From: an uncultured Dokdonia sp.
GTDB lineage: Bacteria; Bacteroidota; Bacteroidia; Flavobacteriales; Flavobacteriaceae
Length of the DNA stretch: 64,000 nucleotides
Assembly: GCF_947492815.1 (NCBI RefSeq)
Contig: NZ_CANLOB010000017.1
Coordinates: forward strand, 46,485 to 110,484
Direction of reading: 5' to 3'
The notes under the pieces are model-generated. The model made no database searches, had not been told where the DNA came from, and saw only the letters and a program-made list of their open reading frames with translations. The translations under genes were made by a program, and so were the position numbers. Positions 35,232-43,973 of the stretch are shown piece by piece. The stretch's first letter is position 1, and the number at the start of each line of letters is the position of its first letter.

Positions 35232-35245
35232 GCTATTTATTACCT

Positions 35246-35266
35246 ACCCCCTAAAAAATAGGGGGT
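35246..35266. promoter_or_regulatory. Operator-like perfect palindrome between glnN and glnII
   Basis: ACCCCCTA-AAAAA-TAGGGGGT is an 8-bp perfect inverted repeat. The half site CCCCTAAAAAAT recurs directly at 35300-35311, 52 bases away (about five helical turns), next to the glnII promoter. The arrangement suggests one regulator controlling both glutamine synthetase genes. Confidence 0.7.
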
Positions 35267-35299
35267 GTTAATAACTATATTTAAATTTTTAATAAATAG

Positions 35300-35311
35300 C
35301 CCCTAAAAAAT
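35300..35311 (+). promoter_or_regulatory. Second half site of the gln operator motif
   Basis: CCCCTAAAAAAT, identical to 35248-35259. It ends 22 bases before the glnII -7 box, where it would overlap or flank the -33 position. Confidence 0.6.
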
Positions 35312-35333
35312 TACACACAATACATATTAATTA

Positions 35334-35341
35334 TATATTTG
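35334..35341 (+). promoter_or_regulatory. Putative -7 element for glnII
   Basis: TATATTTG matches TAnnTTTG, 26 bases before the ATG. No good TTG is present at the -33 distance, which would fit an activator-dependent promoter. Confidence 0.5.
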
Positions 35342-35367
35342 CATCGTAATTAAAAAAACACGCCGTT

Positions 35368-36378
35368 ATGAGCAAATCTAAATTAGAGTACATCTGGTTA
35401 GATGGATACACACCAACTCAAAACATGAGAAGTAAAACTAAAGTTGTAAATGACTTTAGCGGAAAACTAGAAGATTGTCCTATATGGTCTTTTGATGGAT
35501 CATCAACAAAGCAAGCATCTGGTGGAGCATCAGATTGTCTATTAAAACCGGTAGCTATTTACCCTGATCCACAACGTAACAATGGGTTTCTTGTAATGAC
35601 TGAGGTTTTAAATGCAGACGGAACTCCACATGAGTCTAATCACAGAGCACAAATTGATGATAATGACAATGATTTCTGGTTTGGATTTGAGCAGGAATAT
35701 TTCATTATGGATTCTGCTACACAGTTACCATTAGGGTTTCCTGTAGGTGGATATCCTGGGCCTCAAGGAATGTATTACTGTTCTGTAGGTGGTAGAAATA
35801 CACACGGGCGTGATTTTGTAGAAGAGCATGCTGATTTATGTATTGCTGCTGGACTTAACTTTGAAGGAATCAACCAAGAGGTTGCTTCTGGACAATGGGA
35901 ATTCCAATTATTTGCAAAAGGAGCTAAGAAAGCTGGTGATGAAATCTGGGTAGCTCGTTACTTACTAGATCGTCTTACTGAACAATATGGTTGGTATATA
36001 GAATATCACCCTAAGCCAGTAAAAGGAGATTGGAATGGATCTGGTATGCATGCCAATTTCTCAAACACAACACTTCGTACATGTGGATCTCAAGAGATTT
36101 ATGAAAAGATTTGTGAAGCATTCCGCCCTGTAGCTGCAGAGCATATTGCTGTATATGGAGCTTATAACGATCAACGTTTAACGGGATTACACGAAACAGC
36201 TTCTATTCATGATTTTAGCTATGGAGTATCTGATCGTGGAGCATCTATTCGTATCCCAATCATTACAGTAGAACAAGGATGGAAAGGATGGTTAGAAGAT
36301 CGTCGTCCTGCATCTAACGGTGACCCATACAAAATTGCAGGTCGTATCGTTAAGACTGTAAAAAGTGCAAAAATTTAA
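35368..36378 (+). CDS. glnII: Type II (eukaryote-like) glutamine synthetase
   Basis: 336 residues, typical of GSII and shorter than GSI (~470). Family markers are YIWLDGYTPTQNMRSKTKVV and WSFDGSSTKQASGGASDCLLKPVAIYPDP in the beta-grasp domain, FGFEQEYF and GINQEVASGQWEFQ in the metal site, DWNGSGMHANFS, GLHETASIHDFSYGVSDRGASIRIP, and the end GWKGWLEDRRPASNGDPYKIAGRI. It makes glutamine for nitrogen assimilation. It diverges from glnN and shares an operator-like control region; a terminator follows. How labour is divided between GSII and GSIII cannot be read from the sequence. Confidence 0.95.
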   Translation: MSKSKLEYIWLDGYTPTQNMRSKTKVVNDFSGKLEDCPIWSFDGSSTKQASGGASDCLLKPVAIYPDPQRNNGFLVMTEVLNADGTPHESNHRAQIDDNDNDFWFGFEQEYFIMDSATQLPLGFPVGGYPGPQGMYYCSVGGRNTHGRDFVEEHADLCIAAGLNFEGINQEVASGQWEFQLFAKGAKKAGDEIWVARYLLDRLTEQYGWYIEYHPKPVKGDWNGSGMHANFSNTTLRTCGSQEIYEKICEAFRPVAAEHIAVYGAYNDQRLTGLHETASIHDFSYGVSDRGASIRIPIITVEQGWKGWLEDRRPASNGDPYKIAGRIVKTVKSAKI

Positions 36379-36406
36379 TTAGTTATTATAGTTAATTCAT
36401 GAGAAG

Positions 36407-36434
36407 CCCTGTTAGTTATCTAGCAGGGTTTTTT
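36407..36434 (+). terminator. Terminator after glnII
   Basis: CCCTGTTAG/CTAGCAGGG (9 bp, one G-U) with a TTAT loop and a T6 run, 29 bases past the stop. Confidence 0.85.
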
Positions 36435-36439
36435 ATGTA

Positions 36440-36459
36440 TACGCTTTCGCGAAAGCGTA
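36440..36459. repeat. Dispersed palindrome copy, 20 bases
   Basis: TACGCTTTCGCGAAAGCGTA, intergenic, immediately after the glnII terminator. It is followed by AAAAAGAAG, as is the interrupted copy at 52591. Confidence 0.9.
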
Positions 36460-36492
36460 AAAAGAAGCATCACCTACCACACTAAATAGCAA

Positions 36493-36918
36493 TCACTTTA
36501 TATCATACCAACCTTTATAGACTTCTTGTTTTTGCAAGATCTCTTTATTTACACCCAAAATCACACATGCATACTCCTGATAAGATTCAGTATAGGCTAC
36601 TTTCAAATAATCCATAATTTTCCAGTACACAAAAGGGTTTTTAAGATCTTTCGTATCAAATATTGAGTACCGTTTTCTAGATTTCGGATATTCTTTCCAT
36701 AAATTTCGATAAGAATCATATTGATAGTTAGCTATAATTTCAGCTATTTCAAGAATAATAGCATCTGGAATACCCCCATTTACATTAGTAGAATAATAAT
36801 TTTTAATCTTTTCAAAAGATACTATTTTGGATTCTAATGCATAGGAAGCGTTTAATCGACTCCATCTATTAGGAATACCTAAATACTCTAGCAGTTTTAT
36901 GTATTTGTTTTTTCTCAA
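36493..36918 (-). CDS. Hypothetical protein, 141 residues
   Basis: No signal peptide or membrane segment. The protein is basic and mostly helical, with MRKNKYIKLLEYLGIPNRWSR at the N terminus and aromatic-rich stretches (YDSYRNLWKEYPKSRKRYSIF, NPFVYWKIMDYLKVAY). It begins 3 bases after the stop of the exchanger gene on the same strand, so the two are probably co-transcribed. I do not recognise a family. A cytoplasmic location is likely. Confidence 0.65.
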   Translation of the reverse strand: MRKNKYIKLLEYLGIPNRWSRLNASYALESKIVSFEKIKNYYSTNVNGGIPDAIILEIAEIIANYQYDSYRNLWKEYPKSRKRYSIFDTKDLKNPFVYWKIMDYLKVAYTESYQEYACVILGVNKEILQKQEVYKGWYDIK

Positions 36919-36921
36919 TAT

Positions 36922-37866
36922 CTACAAAAAAGTAAACCCTACAAATAGAATATACGCTACAAAAAGAATTAGTCCTTTATATCTAGATAACTGCAAACGT
37001 TTAGGAATAAACGCTAAAGGCAAAAGAACAGCTGCAAAACCAATCATCCAGAAAATATTGGTAGATAAAATGGCATCATCTACCACTGAAATAGGTTTGA
37101 TAATTGAAGTAAGACCTAAGACAGAAGCAATATTAAAAATATTAGAACCTATAAGATTTCCTAGTGATAGTGCTTTTTCCTTTTTAAGTGCAGCAATAAC
37201 AGAAGCTGCAAGCTCAGGAACACTTGTCCCTATAGCTATTACTGTTACAGAGATTACATAATCACTTACACCTACTGCCTTTGCTAGTTCTGTTGCTCCT
37301 TTAACGAGCCATTCAGAACCAAAATACAAGGCAACTCCTCCAATAGCTAGCCATATAAAAATTTTGAAATAAGAACTCTTTGCAAGTCCGTCATCTACAC
37401 CATCTTCATCTATTACTTTCTTTTTACGTGCTCTTCGTATCAATACAAAAAGATAAATAATAAGACATGTAACTAATCCTATTCCTTCTATTTGTGTAAG
37501 TTGTTCATCATTTTTCAACAGAAAATAAAGCCCTATAGAAAACAACAACATGACTGGCCAGTTGAAACGGTAAAAATCACGATCTACAGTAAGTGAAGAA
37601 ATAATTGCCGTAAGACCTAACACCAAGCCTATATTAGCGATATTAGATCCTATAACATTACCTAATGCAATATCTGAAAGGCCATCATAGGCTGCTTGTA
37701 AACTTACTAATAGCTCTGGAGCTGATGTCGCAAAAGAAACCACTGTAAGCCCAATTACCATCTTAGAAAGGTTCAGTTTAAAAGATAACCCCACAGAAGA
37801 ACGCACCAAAAACTCACCCCCTACTACCAATAACAACAATCCAATTAGGACATAAAATATACTCAT
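36922..37866 (-). CDS. Sodium/calcium exchanger family protein (YrbG-like)
   Basis: 314 residues with about ten membrane helices in two inverted halves joined by a basic loop (RRARKKKVIDEDGVDD, about 143-158). Each half carries the alpha repeat of the CaCA family: TVVSFATSAPELLVSLQAA...GNVIGSNIANIG and TVIAIGTSVPELAASVIAA...GNLIGSNIFNIA. By family it swaps Ca2+ for Na+ or H+ across the inner membrane. It leads a two-gene unit with the 141-residue hypothetical protein and diverges from rel across 150 bp. Confidence 0.9.
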   Translation of the reverse strand: MSIFYVLIGLLLLVVGGEFLVRSSVGLSFKLNLSKMVIGLTVVSFATSAPELLVSLQAAYDGLSDIALGNVIGSNIANIGLVLGLTAIISSLTVDRDFYRFNWPVMLLFSIGLYFLLKNDEQLTQIEGIGLVTCLIIYLFVLIRRARKKKVIDEDGVDDGLAKSSYFKIFIWLAIGGVALYFGSEWLVKGATELAKAVGVSDYVISVTVIAIGTSVPELAASVIAALKKEKALSLGNLIGSNIFNIASVLGLTSIIKPISVVDDAILSTNIFWMIGFAAVLLPLAFIPKRLQLSRYKGLILFVAYILFVGFTFL

Positions 37867-38016
37867 CTATATGAACTTTGCGACGAAGATAATAAATAGT
37901 AATCGTCGCACACATATCAAAAATTAATGTTTTCACCACTTTGTGCATGACATTGTTAATAAGGGAATACTTTTTGCTTTGTCTATTACATATAAAGCAG
38001 TACATTAGTTATTGAT

Positions 38017-40227
38017 ATGGAACTGACCCAAGAGTACATAGAAGCAGAAAATAAGGAGCTTACGCGCCAATATAAAAAGCTATTACGTATAAGTTATCAA
38101 ACACTTACTACCGAGGATAAGAAAATGATCCGAAAAGCTTTTAATATTGCGGTAGACGCTCATAAAGATCAACGCCGTAAATCTGGAGAAGCGTATATAT
38201 TCCATCCGCTTGCCGTAGCACAAATAGTGGCGAGTGAAATAGGACTAGACGCAACATCTATTGCATCTGCCCTACTACATGATGTTGTAGAAGACACTGA
38301 ATATACACTTGCAGATATTGAGCAGCTTTTTGGAGAAACAGTTGCTCGTATTGTGGACGGACTTACAAAAATATCCAATTTAAAAAAGGATAGAGATGTA
38401 TCTCTACAAGCTGAAAATTTCAGAAAAATGCTATTAACTATTAATGATGACCCACGTGTTATTATTATAAAAATAGCAGATCGTTTACATAATATGCAAA
38501 CGATGGATGCCATGCGACCTGACAAACAAGCAAAAATTTCTAGTGAAACCTTATACATATATGCGCCTCTTGCTCATAGAATGGGACTTTACAATATCAA
38601 AACAGAACTTGAAGATTTAAGTCTTAAGTATACAGAGCCAGAAGTCTATAAGGATATCAAAGACAAAATTAAAGAGAGTAAAGAAGAGCAAGATAAATAC
38701 ATTAGAGATTTTAAAAAGGTTATTGAAGACTCCCTTAATTTAGAAGGATTAAACTACGAGATTAAAGGGCGTCCCAAGTCTATTTATAGCATACGACGTA
38801 AAATACTAAATCAAGGCATCAGTTTTGATGAGATTTATGACAAGTTTGCGATACGCATTATCTATAAGAGTGATGTGGCTAATGAAAAGTTTTTAGCTTG
38901 GAAAATATATTCTATTGTTACAGATCACTTTAGACCCAACCCTACTCGTTTAAGAGATTGGATCTCTTCCCCAAAATCTACTGGTTACGAAGCACTTCAT
39001 ATTACAGTAATGGGATTGAAAGGAAGATGGGTAGAAGTTCAGATTCGCTCTGAACGCATGAACGAAATTGCAGAAAAAGGATATGCGGCTCATTTTAAAT
39101 ATAAACAGGGAGATGATGGAGATAAAGGACTTGACGAATGGATCAATAGATTGCAAGAAGCATTAGAAAATCCAGATACGAATGCAGTTGATTTTGTAGA
39201 AAACTTTAAACTCAACTTATATAATAAAGAGATTTTTGTCTTTACTCCTCAAGGAGATTTAAAGTCCCTACCAAAAGGAGCTACACCTTTAGATTTTGCT
39301 TTCAGTGTTCACACAGAAGTAGGATTACATACGAGAGGTGCTCGTGTAAATGGAAAATTAGTCCCGCTTAGTCAAGAACTAAAAAGTGGTGATCAGGTAG
39401 AGATTATTACTTCAGAGCAAGCAAAGCCTACAAATAACTGGTTAGATTACGCAACAACAGCAAGAGCAAGAGCTAAAATCAAATCATCTTTAAAAGATGA
39501 GAAAAAAGAAACTGCCGAAGACGGTAAAGTAATTCTTTCGCGAAAGCTAAAATCACAAAAAATACAGCTTAACGAAAAGACAATTAATGAGCTTGTATCG
39601 TATTTTAAATTAAATACTAGTTTAGATCTTTTCTACAGAGTTGGTATTGGAACTATTGATAATAAAATGATCAAAGAATTTGCAGCACAACGCAGCAACG
39701 CATTTGTGAGTTTCTTTAAAAATAAAATCCGAAAACCAAACAATATAGAAAATGTAGACCGCGATGAGATTACCAATAAATATGACGTTCTCGTTTTTGG
39801 TTCAGATGAACAGAAGTTAGATTATAAATTTTCAAATTGCTGTAATCCAATACCTGGAGACCCTGTATTTGGTTTTACAACTATCAATGAAGGCATAAAA
39901 GTGCATAAAAACAACTGTCCTAATGCTATTTCTTTACGAAGTAAATATGCCTACAGAGTAATACCTGCAAAATGGATAGACTCAAGTGCACAGGGACATA
40001 AAGTAGACATTAAACTTACAGGAATTGATAATTTAGGACTTGTAAATGAAGTTACTAAAGAGATTTCCGATCATATGCACGTGAATATAAAAGGCATAAG
40101 TTTTACAACAAACGGAGGTATTTTTAATGGAAATATCACTGTAATCATTCAAAATAAAGAGCATCTTAAAAAGTTAATGGATAATCTTAAAAAAATCAAT
40201 GGAATTGACAAAGTCACTAGATTATAA
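38017..40227 (+). CDS. rel: Bifunctional (p)ppGpp synthetase/hydrolase of the RelA/SpoT family
   Basis: 736 residues. The hydrolase HD domain (about 45-195) is intact: HPLAVA (His63), LLHDVVEDT (His88-Asp89) and KIADRLHNM. The synthetase domain (about 235-375) has GRPKSIYSIRRKI and YEALHITVMGLKGRWVEVQIRSERMNEIAEKGYAAH. Then a TGS domain (about 405-465; IFVFTPQGDLKSLPKGATPLDFAFSVH), a zinc-finger-like region (FSNCCNPIPGDPVFGF) and a C-terminal ACT domain (about 665-736). Both enzymatic sites look active. It makes and degrades the stringent-response alarmone. It starts the rel-fur-purA cluster. A dispersed palindrome is read in frame as LSRKLKS (39535-39546). Confidence 0.95.
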   Translation: MELTQEYIEAENKELTRQYKKLLRISYQTLTTEDKKMIRKAFNIAVDAHKDQRRKSGEAYIFHPLAVAQIVASEIGLDATSIASALLHDVVEDTEYTLADIEQLFGETVARIVDGLTKISNLKKDRDVSLQAENFRKMLLTINDDPRVIIIKIADRLHNMQTMDAMRPDKQAKISSETLYIYAPLAHRMGLYNIKTELEDLSLKYTEPEVYKDIKDKIKESKEEQDKYIRDFKKVIEDSLNLEGLNYEIKGRPKSIYSIRRKILNQGISFDEIYDKFAIRIIYKSDVANEKFLAWKIYSIVTDHFRPNPTRLRDWISSPKSTGYEALHITVMGLKGRWVEVQIRSERMNEIAEKGYAAHFKYKQGDDGDKGLDEWINRLQEALENPDTNAVDFVENFKLNLYNKEIFVFTPQGDLKSLPKGATPLDFAFSVHTEVGLHTRGARVNGKLVPLSQELKSGDQVEIITSEQAKPTNNWLDYATTARARAKIKSSLKDEKKETAEDGKVILSRKLKSQKIQLNEKTINELVSYFKLNTSLDLFYRVGIGTIDNKMIKEFAAQRSNAFVSFFKNKIRKPNNIENVDRDEITNKYDVLVFGSDEQKLDYKFSNCCNPIPGDPVFGFTTINEGIKVHKNNCPNAISLRSKYAYRVIPAKWIDSSAQGHKVDIKLTGIDNLGLVNEVTKEISDHMHVNIKGISFTTNGGIFNGNITVIIQNKEHLKKLMDNLKKINGIDKVTRL
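39535..39546. repeat. Dispersed palindrome copy inside rel
   Basis: Exact CTTTCGCGAAAG, read as ILSRKL between the TGS domain and the helical linker, a tolerant position. Confidence 0.9.
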
Positions 40228-40256
40228 TTCCGTAACTTTACATCTTTAATAGCACT

Positions 40257-40709
40257 ATGAGTGTAAATTCTACAATAAACAAAGATCAAGAAGTTGTAAA
40301 GAATGTTTTTACAACATACTTGGAAGAAAAAGGACATCGTAAAACACCTGAGCGTTACGCTATATTACAGGAAATTTATAATAACGATGAGCACTTCGAT
40401 ATAGAGTCTCTTTATATCAACATGAAAAACAAAAACTATCGTGTGAGTCGTGCAACCTTGTACAATACTATAGAACTTTTATTAGAATGCGGTTTAGTTC
40501 GTAAACATCAATTTGGGAATACACAGGCTCAATATGAGAAGTCCTACTTTGACAAACAACACGATCATGTCATTCTATCCAATGGAGAAGTCATTGAATT
40601 TTGTGATCCTCGTATACAAGCTATAAAAAAGACCATTGAAGAAGTTTTTGATATAACCATAGACAAACACTCTCTTTATTTTTACGGAAAGAAAAACACC
40701 TCTAATTAA
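40257..40709 (+). CDS. fur: Fur family transcriptional regulator
   Basis: 150 residues. The N-terminal winged helix (about 14-90) includes [61 protein letters not shown]. The metal-binding region has KQHDHVIL...IEFCDP. The structural CxxC that usually follows the HDH motif is replaced by LSNG, and no C-terminal CxxC exists, so it lacks the structural zinc site of classical Fur. It could be Fur or a Zur/PerR relative; the specificity is open. It lies 29 bases after rel and 9 before purA. Confidence 0.88.
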   Translation: MSVNSTINKDQEVVKNVFTTYLEEKGHRKTPERYAILQEIYNNDEHFDIESLYINMKNKNYRVSRATLYNTIELLLECGLVRKHQFGNTQAQYEKSYFDKQHDHVILSNGEVIEFCDPRIQAIKKTIEEVFDITIDKHSLYFYGKKNTSN

Positions 40710-40718
40710 TATATACGA

Positions 40719-41993
40719 ATGGCAGTAGACTTACTACTAGGGCTCCAATGGGGCGACGAAGGAAAAGGAAAAATTGTAGACGTACTTACTAAAGATTATG
40801 ATATCATCGCTAGATTTCAAGGAGGTCCAAATGCAGGACACACCTTAGAGTTTGATGGTATCAAACATGTATTACATACTATCCCCTCAGGGATTTTTCA
40901 TGATAATGCAATGAATATCATAGGAAATGGCGTTGTTATTGATCCTGTAATTTTTCAAAAAGAATTACAAAACCTAGATAAGTTTGAAGGATTAGATTAC
41001 ACTTCAAAAATATTGATTTCACGTAAAGCGCATTTAATTCTTCCTACACATAGACTTTTAGATGCTGCTTCTGAAGCTTCTAAAGGAAAAGCAAAAATAG
41101 GATCTACTCTCAAAGGGATTGGTCCTACGTATATGGATAAAACAGGACGTAACGGAATACGTGTTGGAGATTTAGAATTAGCTGATTGGAAAGATAGGTA
41201 TGCTGCGTTACGTACAAAACATATTTCTATGATCGATTTCTATGATGCAAAAATAGAATACGATTTAGAAGAATTAGAAACAGAGTTCTTTGAAGCAATT
41301 AAAGTATTAAAAAAACTTACATTTATTGATTCTGAGGAGTATTTACACCAAGCTCAAAAATCGGGAAAAACTATTTTAGCCGAAGGTGCTCAAGGATCAT
41401 TATTAGATATTGATTTTGGAACGTATCCATATGTAACCTCTTCAAACACTACAGCTGCTGGTGCATGTACTGGATTAGGGATTGCACCTAATAGGATAGG
41501 TGATGTATTTGGAATCTTTAAAGCATACACTACACGCGTGGGATCAGGCCCCTTCCCTACTGAATTATTTGATAATGATGGAGAAACCATGGGACGTGTA
41601 GGTAATGAGTTTGGCGCTACCACAGGACGTCCGCGTCGTTGTGGATGGTTAGATCTTGTTGCGCTTAAATATGCTGTACAAGTAAATGGAGTAACACAAC
41701 TAATGATGATGAAAGGAGATGTGCTTTCTGGTTTTGACACCCTAAAAGTATGTACTGCCTATAAATATAAAGGAGAAACTATTGAACATCTTCCTTATAA
41801 TATAGAACCAGAAAATGTAGAAGTTGTTTATAAAGAAATGAAAGGTTGGAAAGAAGATTTAACAGGCATGACAGAAGCTTCTGAATTACCTGAAGCACTT
41901 AATGAATATATCGATTTTCTAGAAAAAGAATTAGAAACACCTATCAAAATTGTTTCTGTAGGACCAGATCGTACACAAACAATCATGAGATAA
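40719..41993 (+). CDS. purA: Adenylosuccinate synthetase
   Basis: 424 residues, normal length. The GTP-binding start LLLGLQWGDEGKGKIVD is intact, as are GGPNAGHT, IGSTLKGIGPTYMDK, AEGAQGSLLDIDFGTYPYVTSS, TRVGSGPFPTEL and GRPRRCGWLDLV. It joins IMP and aspartate, using GTP, in the first step toward AMP. It begins 9 bases after fur and ends at a strong terminator, making it the last gene of rel-fur-purA. Since ppGpp competes with GTP on PurA in other bacteria, the link with rel has regulatory logic. Confidence 0.97.
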   Translation: MAVDLLLGLQWGDEGKGKIVDVLTKDYDIIARFQGGPNAGHTLEFDGIKHVLHTIPSGIFHDNAMNIIGNGVVIDPVIFQKELQNLDKFEGLDYTSKILISRKAHLILPTHRLLDAASEASKGKAKIGSTLKGIGPTYMDKTGRNGIRVGDLELADWKDRYAALRTKHISMIDFYDAKIEYDLEELETEFFEAIKVLKKLTFIDSEEYLHQAQKSGKTILAEGAQGSLLDIDFGTYPYVTSSNTTAAGACTGLGIAPNRIGDVFGIFKAYTTRVGSGPFPTELFDNDGETMGRVGNEFGATTGRPRRCGWLDLVALKYAVQVNGVTQLMMMKGDVLSGFDTLKVCTAYKYKGETIEHLPYNIEPENVEVVYKEMKGWKEDLTGMTEASELPEALNEYIDFLEKELETPIKIVSVGPDRTQTIMR

Positions 41994-42013
41994 AATAGCA
42001 TTCACGATCACAC

Positions 42014-42045
42014 AAAACCCGCAAGTATCATACATTGCGGGTTTT
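42014..42045 (+). terminator. Terminator after purA
   Basis: AAAACCCGCAA (42014-42024)/TTGCGGGTTTT (42035-42045), 11-bp perfect stem, 10-base loop, T-run following. Confidence 0.9.
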
Positions 42046-42065
42046 TTATATAAATATAGAACTTG

Positions 42066-42106
42066 CTTTTGAGACTTTATTAACTACCTTTTGAGACTAC
42101 ATTAAC
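42066..42106 (+). promoter_or_regulatory. Direct repeat upstream of the OstA-like gene
   Basis: CTTTTGAGACTTTATTAAC (42066-42084) recurs as CTTTTGAGACTACATTAAC (42088-42106), two mismatches, offset 22 bases (two helical turns). It ends 21 bases before a TATTTTTG box (42128-42135), as expected for an activator site. Confidence 0.55.
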
Positions 42107-42127
42107 GCTTCCAGAAGCCAATTTGTT

Positions 42128-42135
42128 TATTTTTG
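42128..42135 (+). promoter_or_regulatory. Putative -7 element for the OstA-like gene
   Basis: TATTTTTG lies only 6 bases before the ATG at 42142, so a transcript from it could be nearly leaderless. No -33 TTG is evident. Confidence 0.45.
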
Positions 42136-42141
42136 CTACAA

Positions 42142-43962
42142 ATGCATATCAAAAAATACATACTTATCGTTATTGTTTCTGTTTTTGCTTTCGCGAAAGC
42201 GTATACACAAGAAGAACGCAAAGAAATAGACATTACCTCAGATGTTTCTAGAATAGATGAAGAAAAATATCCTGGTGCTTTTATTATGAATAAGAGTAAG
42301 AAACAAGTATATATCATTCATGAAGGTATAGAAATGTGGTGCGATCTTGCTTTTCATTACAAAGAAGAAAACTTTGTAAAAGCATTGGGTAATGTTAAAA
42401 TAAAACAAGGAGACTCTGTATCTATGCGTAGTCGCTATGCCGAGTATAATGGTGATACTAAATTTGCCTTTGCCGCAGGTGATGTATGGCTTAAAAAAGA
42501 CACAACAGTAGTTACTACAGACACCATGTATTTTGATCGTAATAAACAGCAGTCTTACTATCGTACAGGAGGTGTTGTTACCTCTCCCAACAGTAAAATT
42601 ACAAGCCGAATAGGACGTTATTATCTCGAAGAAGACAAAATATCTTTTATCAGCAATGTAGAAGTAACCAATCCTGAATATGTTATTAATAGTGAGCAAT
42701 TAGATTTTTATAGCGAGACAGAACACGCTTATCTATACGGTCCAACTACCATTACAAGTGAAACCTCAAAAGTATATTGTGAACGAGGATTCTATGACAC
42801 CAAAAATGATTATGGGTATTTTGTCAAAAACTCTCGGATAGATTATGATAATAGGCAAGTTTTTGGAGATAGCTTATATTTTGACCGAACCACAAATTTT
42901 GCAAGCGCCACCAATAATATTAGGGTAAAAGACACTTTAAACAAAAGCCTTATCAAAGGTCATTATGCCGAAGTCTACAGAGCAAAAGATTCTGTATTTA
43001 TTACACAACGTGCGGTCGCTATCACCGAACAAGAAGGGGATTCTGTATATGTACATGGCGATAGACTTATTATTACTGGAAAACCTGAAAATAGAATTGT
43101 AAGAGGATATTATAATGTACGCATGTATAAAAGCGACATGAGTGGTAAGTGTGACTCCATTCACATCAATCAAAAGACAGGGCTTACCCAAATGATACGC
43201 AGACCGATTTTATGGAATGAAGCCAACCAAATAACAGGAGATAGTATACACCTTATCAATGATGCTGTAACCGAAAAATTAGACTCTTTAAAAGTGTTTG
43301 ATAATGCTTTTATTATTCAAAAAGATTCTATAGATGGCTACAATCAAGTAAAAGGTCAAAAACTCTATGGTTTCTTTAATAAAGAAAACCAACTAGACTC
43401 TGTAAATATCATTAACAATGCAGAGAGTATTGTATACATGCGTGAAGAAAACGGAGCGCTACAAGGCATTGACAAAAGTAAATCTGCATCTATTACTATT
43501 CTATTTGTAGACAAAGCGATAGATGAAGTTATAAAATATAAGAACCCTGGTGGTAATATATGGCCAGAATCACAATTTATACAACAACAGCAAACCTTTG
43601 AAAATTTTGAATGGCGTGGCGATGAACGTCTTTTAAGTAAAGAAGATATATTTAAAGGAGAACCGCCTTTTACCTTAACAAAAATACAAGGAATCCCTCT
43701 CCCTGTAATAGATAGTGATTTCTTTGAAGAACCAGAAGACGGAGACCCAGATACTCCGAGTGCCTCCAATTTGTCTGAAAAAGAATTATCCAATCGTGAA
43801 GAGGATAAGCCCAAAATAGGCACCGAAAAAGAAGACGAAATTGCAAGACGGCAACGGGAATATTTAATTAATAGAAATAAAGCGACAGCTACTTCTAAGG
43901 AGGATAATACACCTAGTATTTTAAATCCTAAAAAGAAAAAGAAGAAAAAAGGAGATGGTTAA
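42142..43962 (+). CDS. OstA/LptA-like LPS-transport-related exported protein
   Basis: 606 residues from the ATG at 42142 (MHIKKYILIVIVSVFAFAKAYTQ). A TTG nine bases earlier is in frame but less likely. The signal peptide's FAFAKAY is encoded by a dispersed palindrome. The mature part is a long run of OstA/LptA-type beta-jellyroll repeats: YAEYNGDTKFAFAAGDVWLKKDTTVVTTDTMYFDRNKQQSYYRTGGV, ADSVYVHGDRLIIT and others, up to about residue 480. The C terminus is a low-complexity charged tail ending KKKKKKKGDG. By family it should carry lipopolysaccharide across the periplasm. It precedes an aminotransferase by 11 bases. Confidence 0.82.
   Translation: MHIKKYILIVIVSVFAFAKAYTQEERKEIDITSDVSRIDEEKYPGAFIMNKSKKQVYIIHEGIEMWCDLAFHYKEENFVKALGNVKIKQGDSVSMRSRYAEYNGDTKFAFAAGDVWLKKDTTVVTTDTMYFDRNKQQSYYRTGGVVTSPNSKITSRIGRYYLEEDKISFISNVEVTNPEYVINSEQLDFYSETEHAYLYGPTTITSETSKVYCERGFYDTKNDYGYFVKNSRIDYDNRQVFGDSLYFDRTTNFASATNNIRVKDTLNKSLIKGHYAEVYRAKDSVFITQRAVAITEQEGDSVYVHGDRLIITGKPENRIVRGYYNVRMYKSDMSGKCDSIHINQKTGLTQMIRRPILWNEANQITGDSIHLINDAVTEKLDSLKVFDNAFIIQKDSIDGYNQVKGQKLYGFFNKENQLDSVNIINNAESIVYMREENGALQGIDKSKSASITILFVDKAIDEVIKYKNPGGNIWPESQFIQQQQTFENFEWRGDERLLSKEDIFKGEPPFTLTKIQGIPLPVIDSDFFEEPEDGDPDTPSASNLSEKELSNREEDKPKIGTEKEDEIARRQREYLINRNKATATSKEDNTPSILNPKKKKKKKGDG
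42187..42200. repeat. Dispersed palindrome copy inside a signal peptide
   Basis: Exact GCTTTCGCGAAAGC, encoding FAFAKAY at the signal peptide end of the OstA-like protein. Confidence 0.9.
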
Positions 43963-43973
43963 TCCCAATAAAT

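Noticed and set aside
42238..42699. 153-residue frame antisense to the OstA-like gene
   Set aside because: Opposite a well-supported gene, with no signal, domain or start context of its own.
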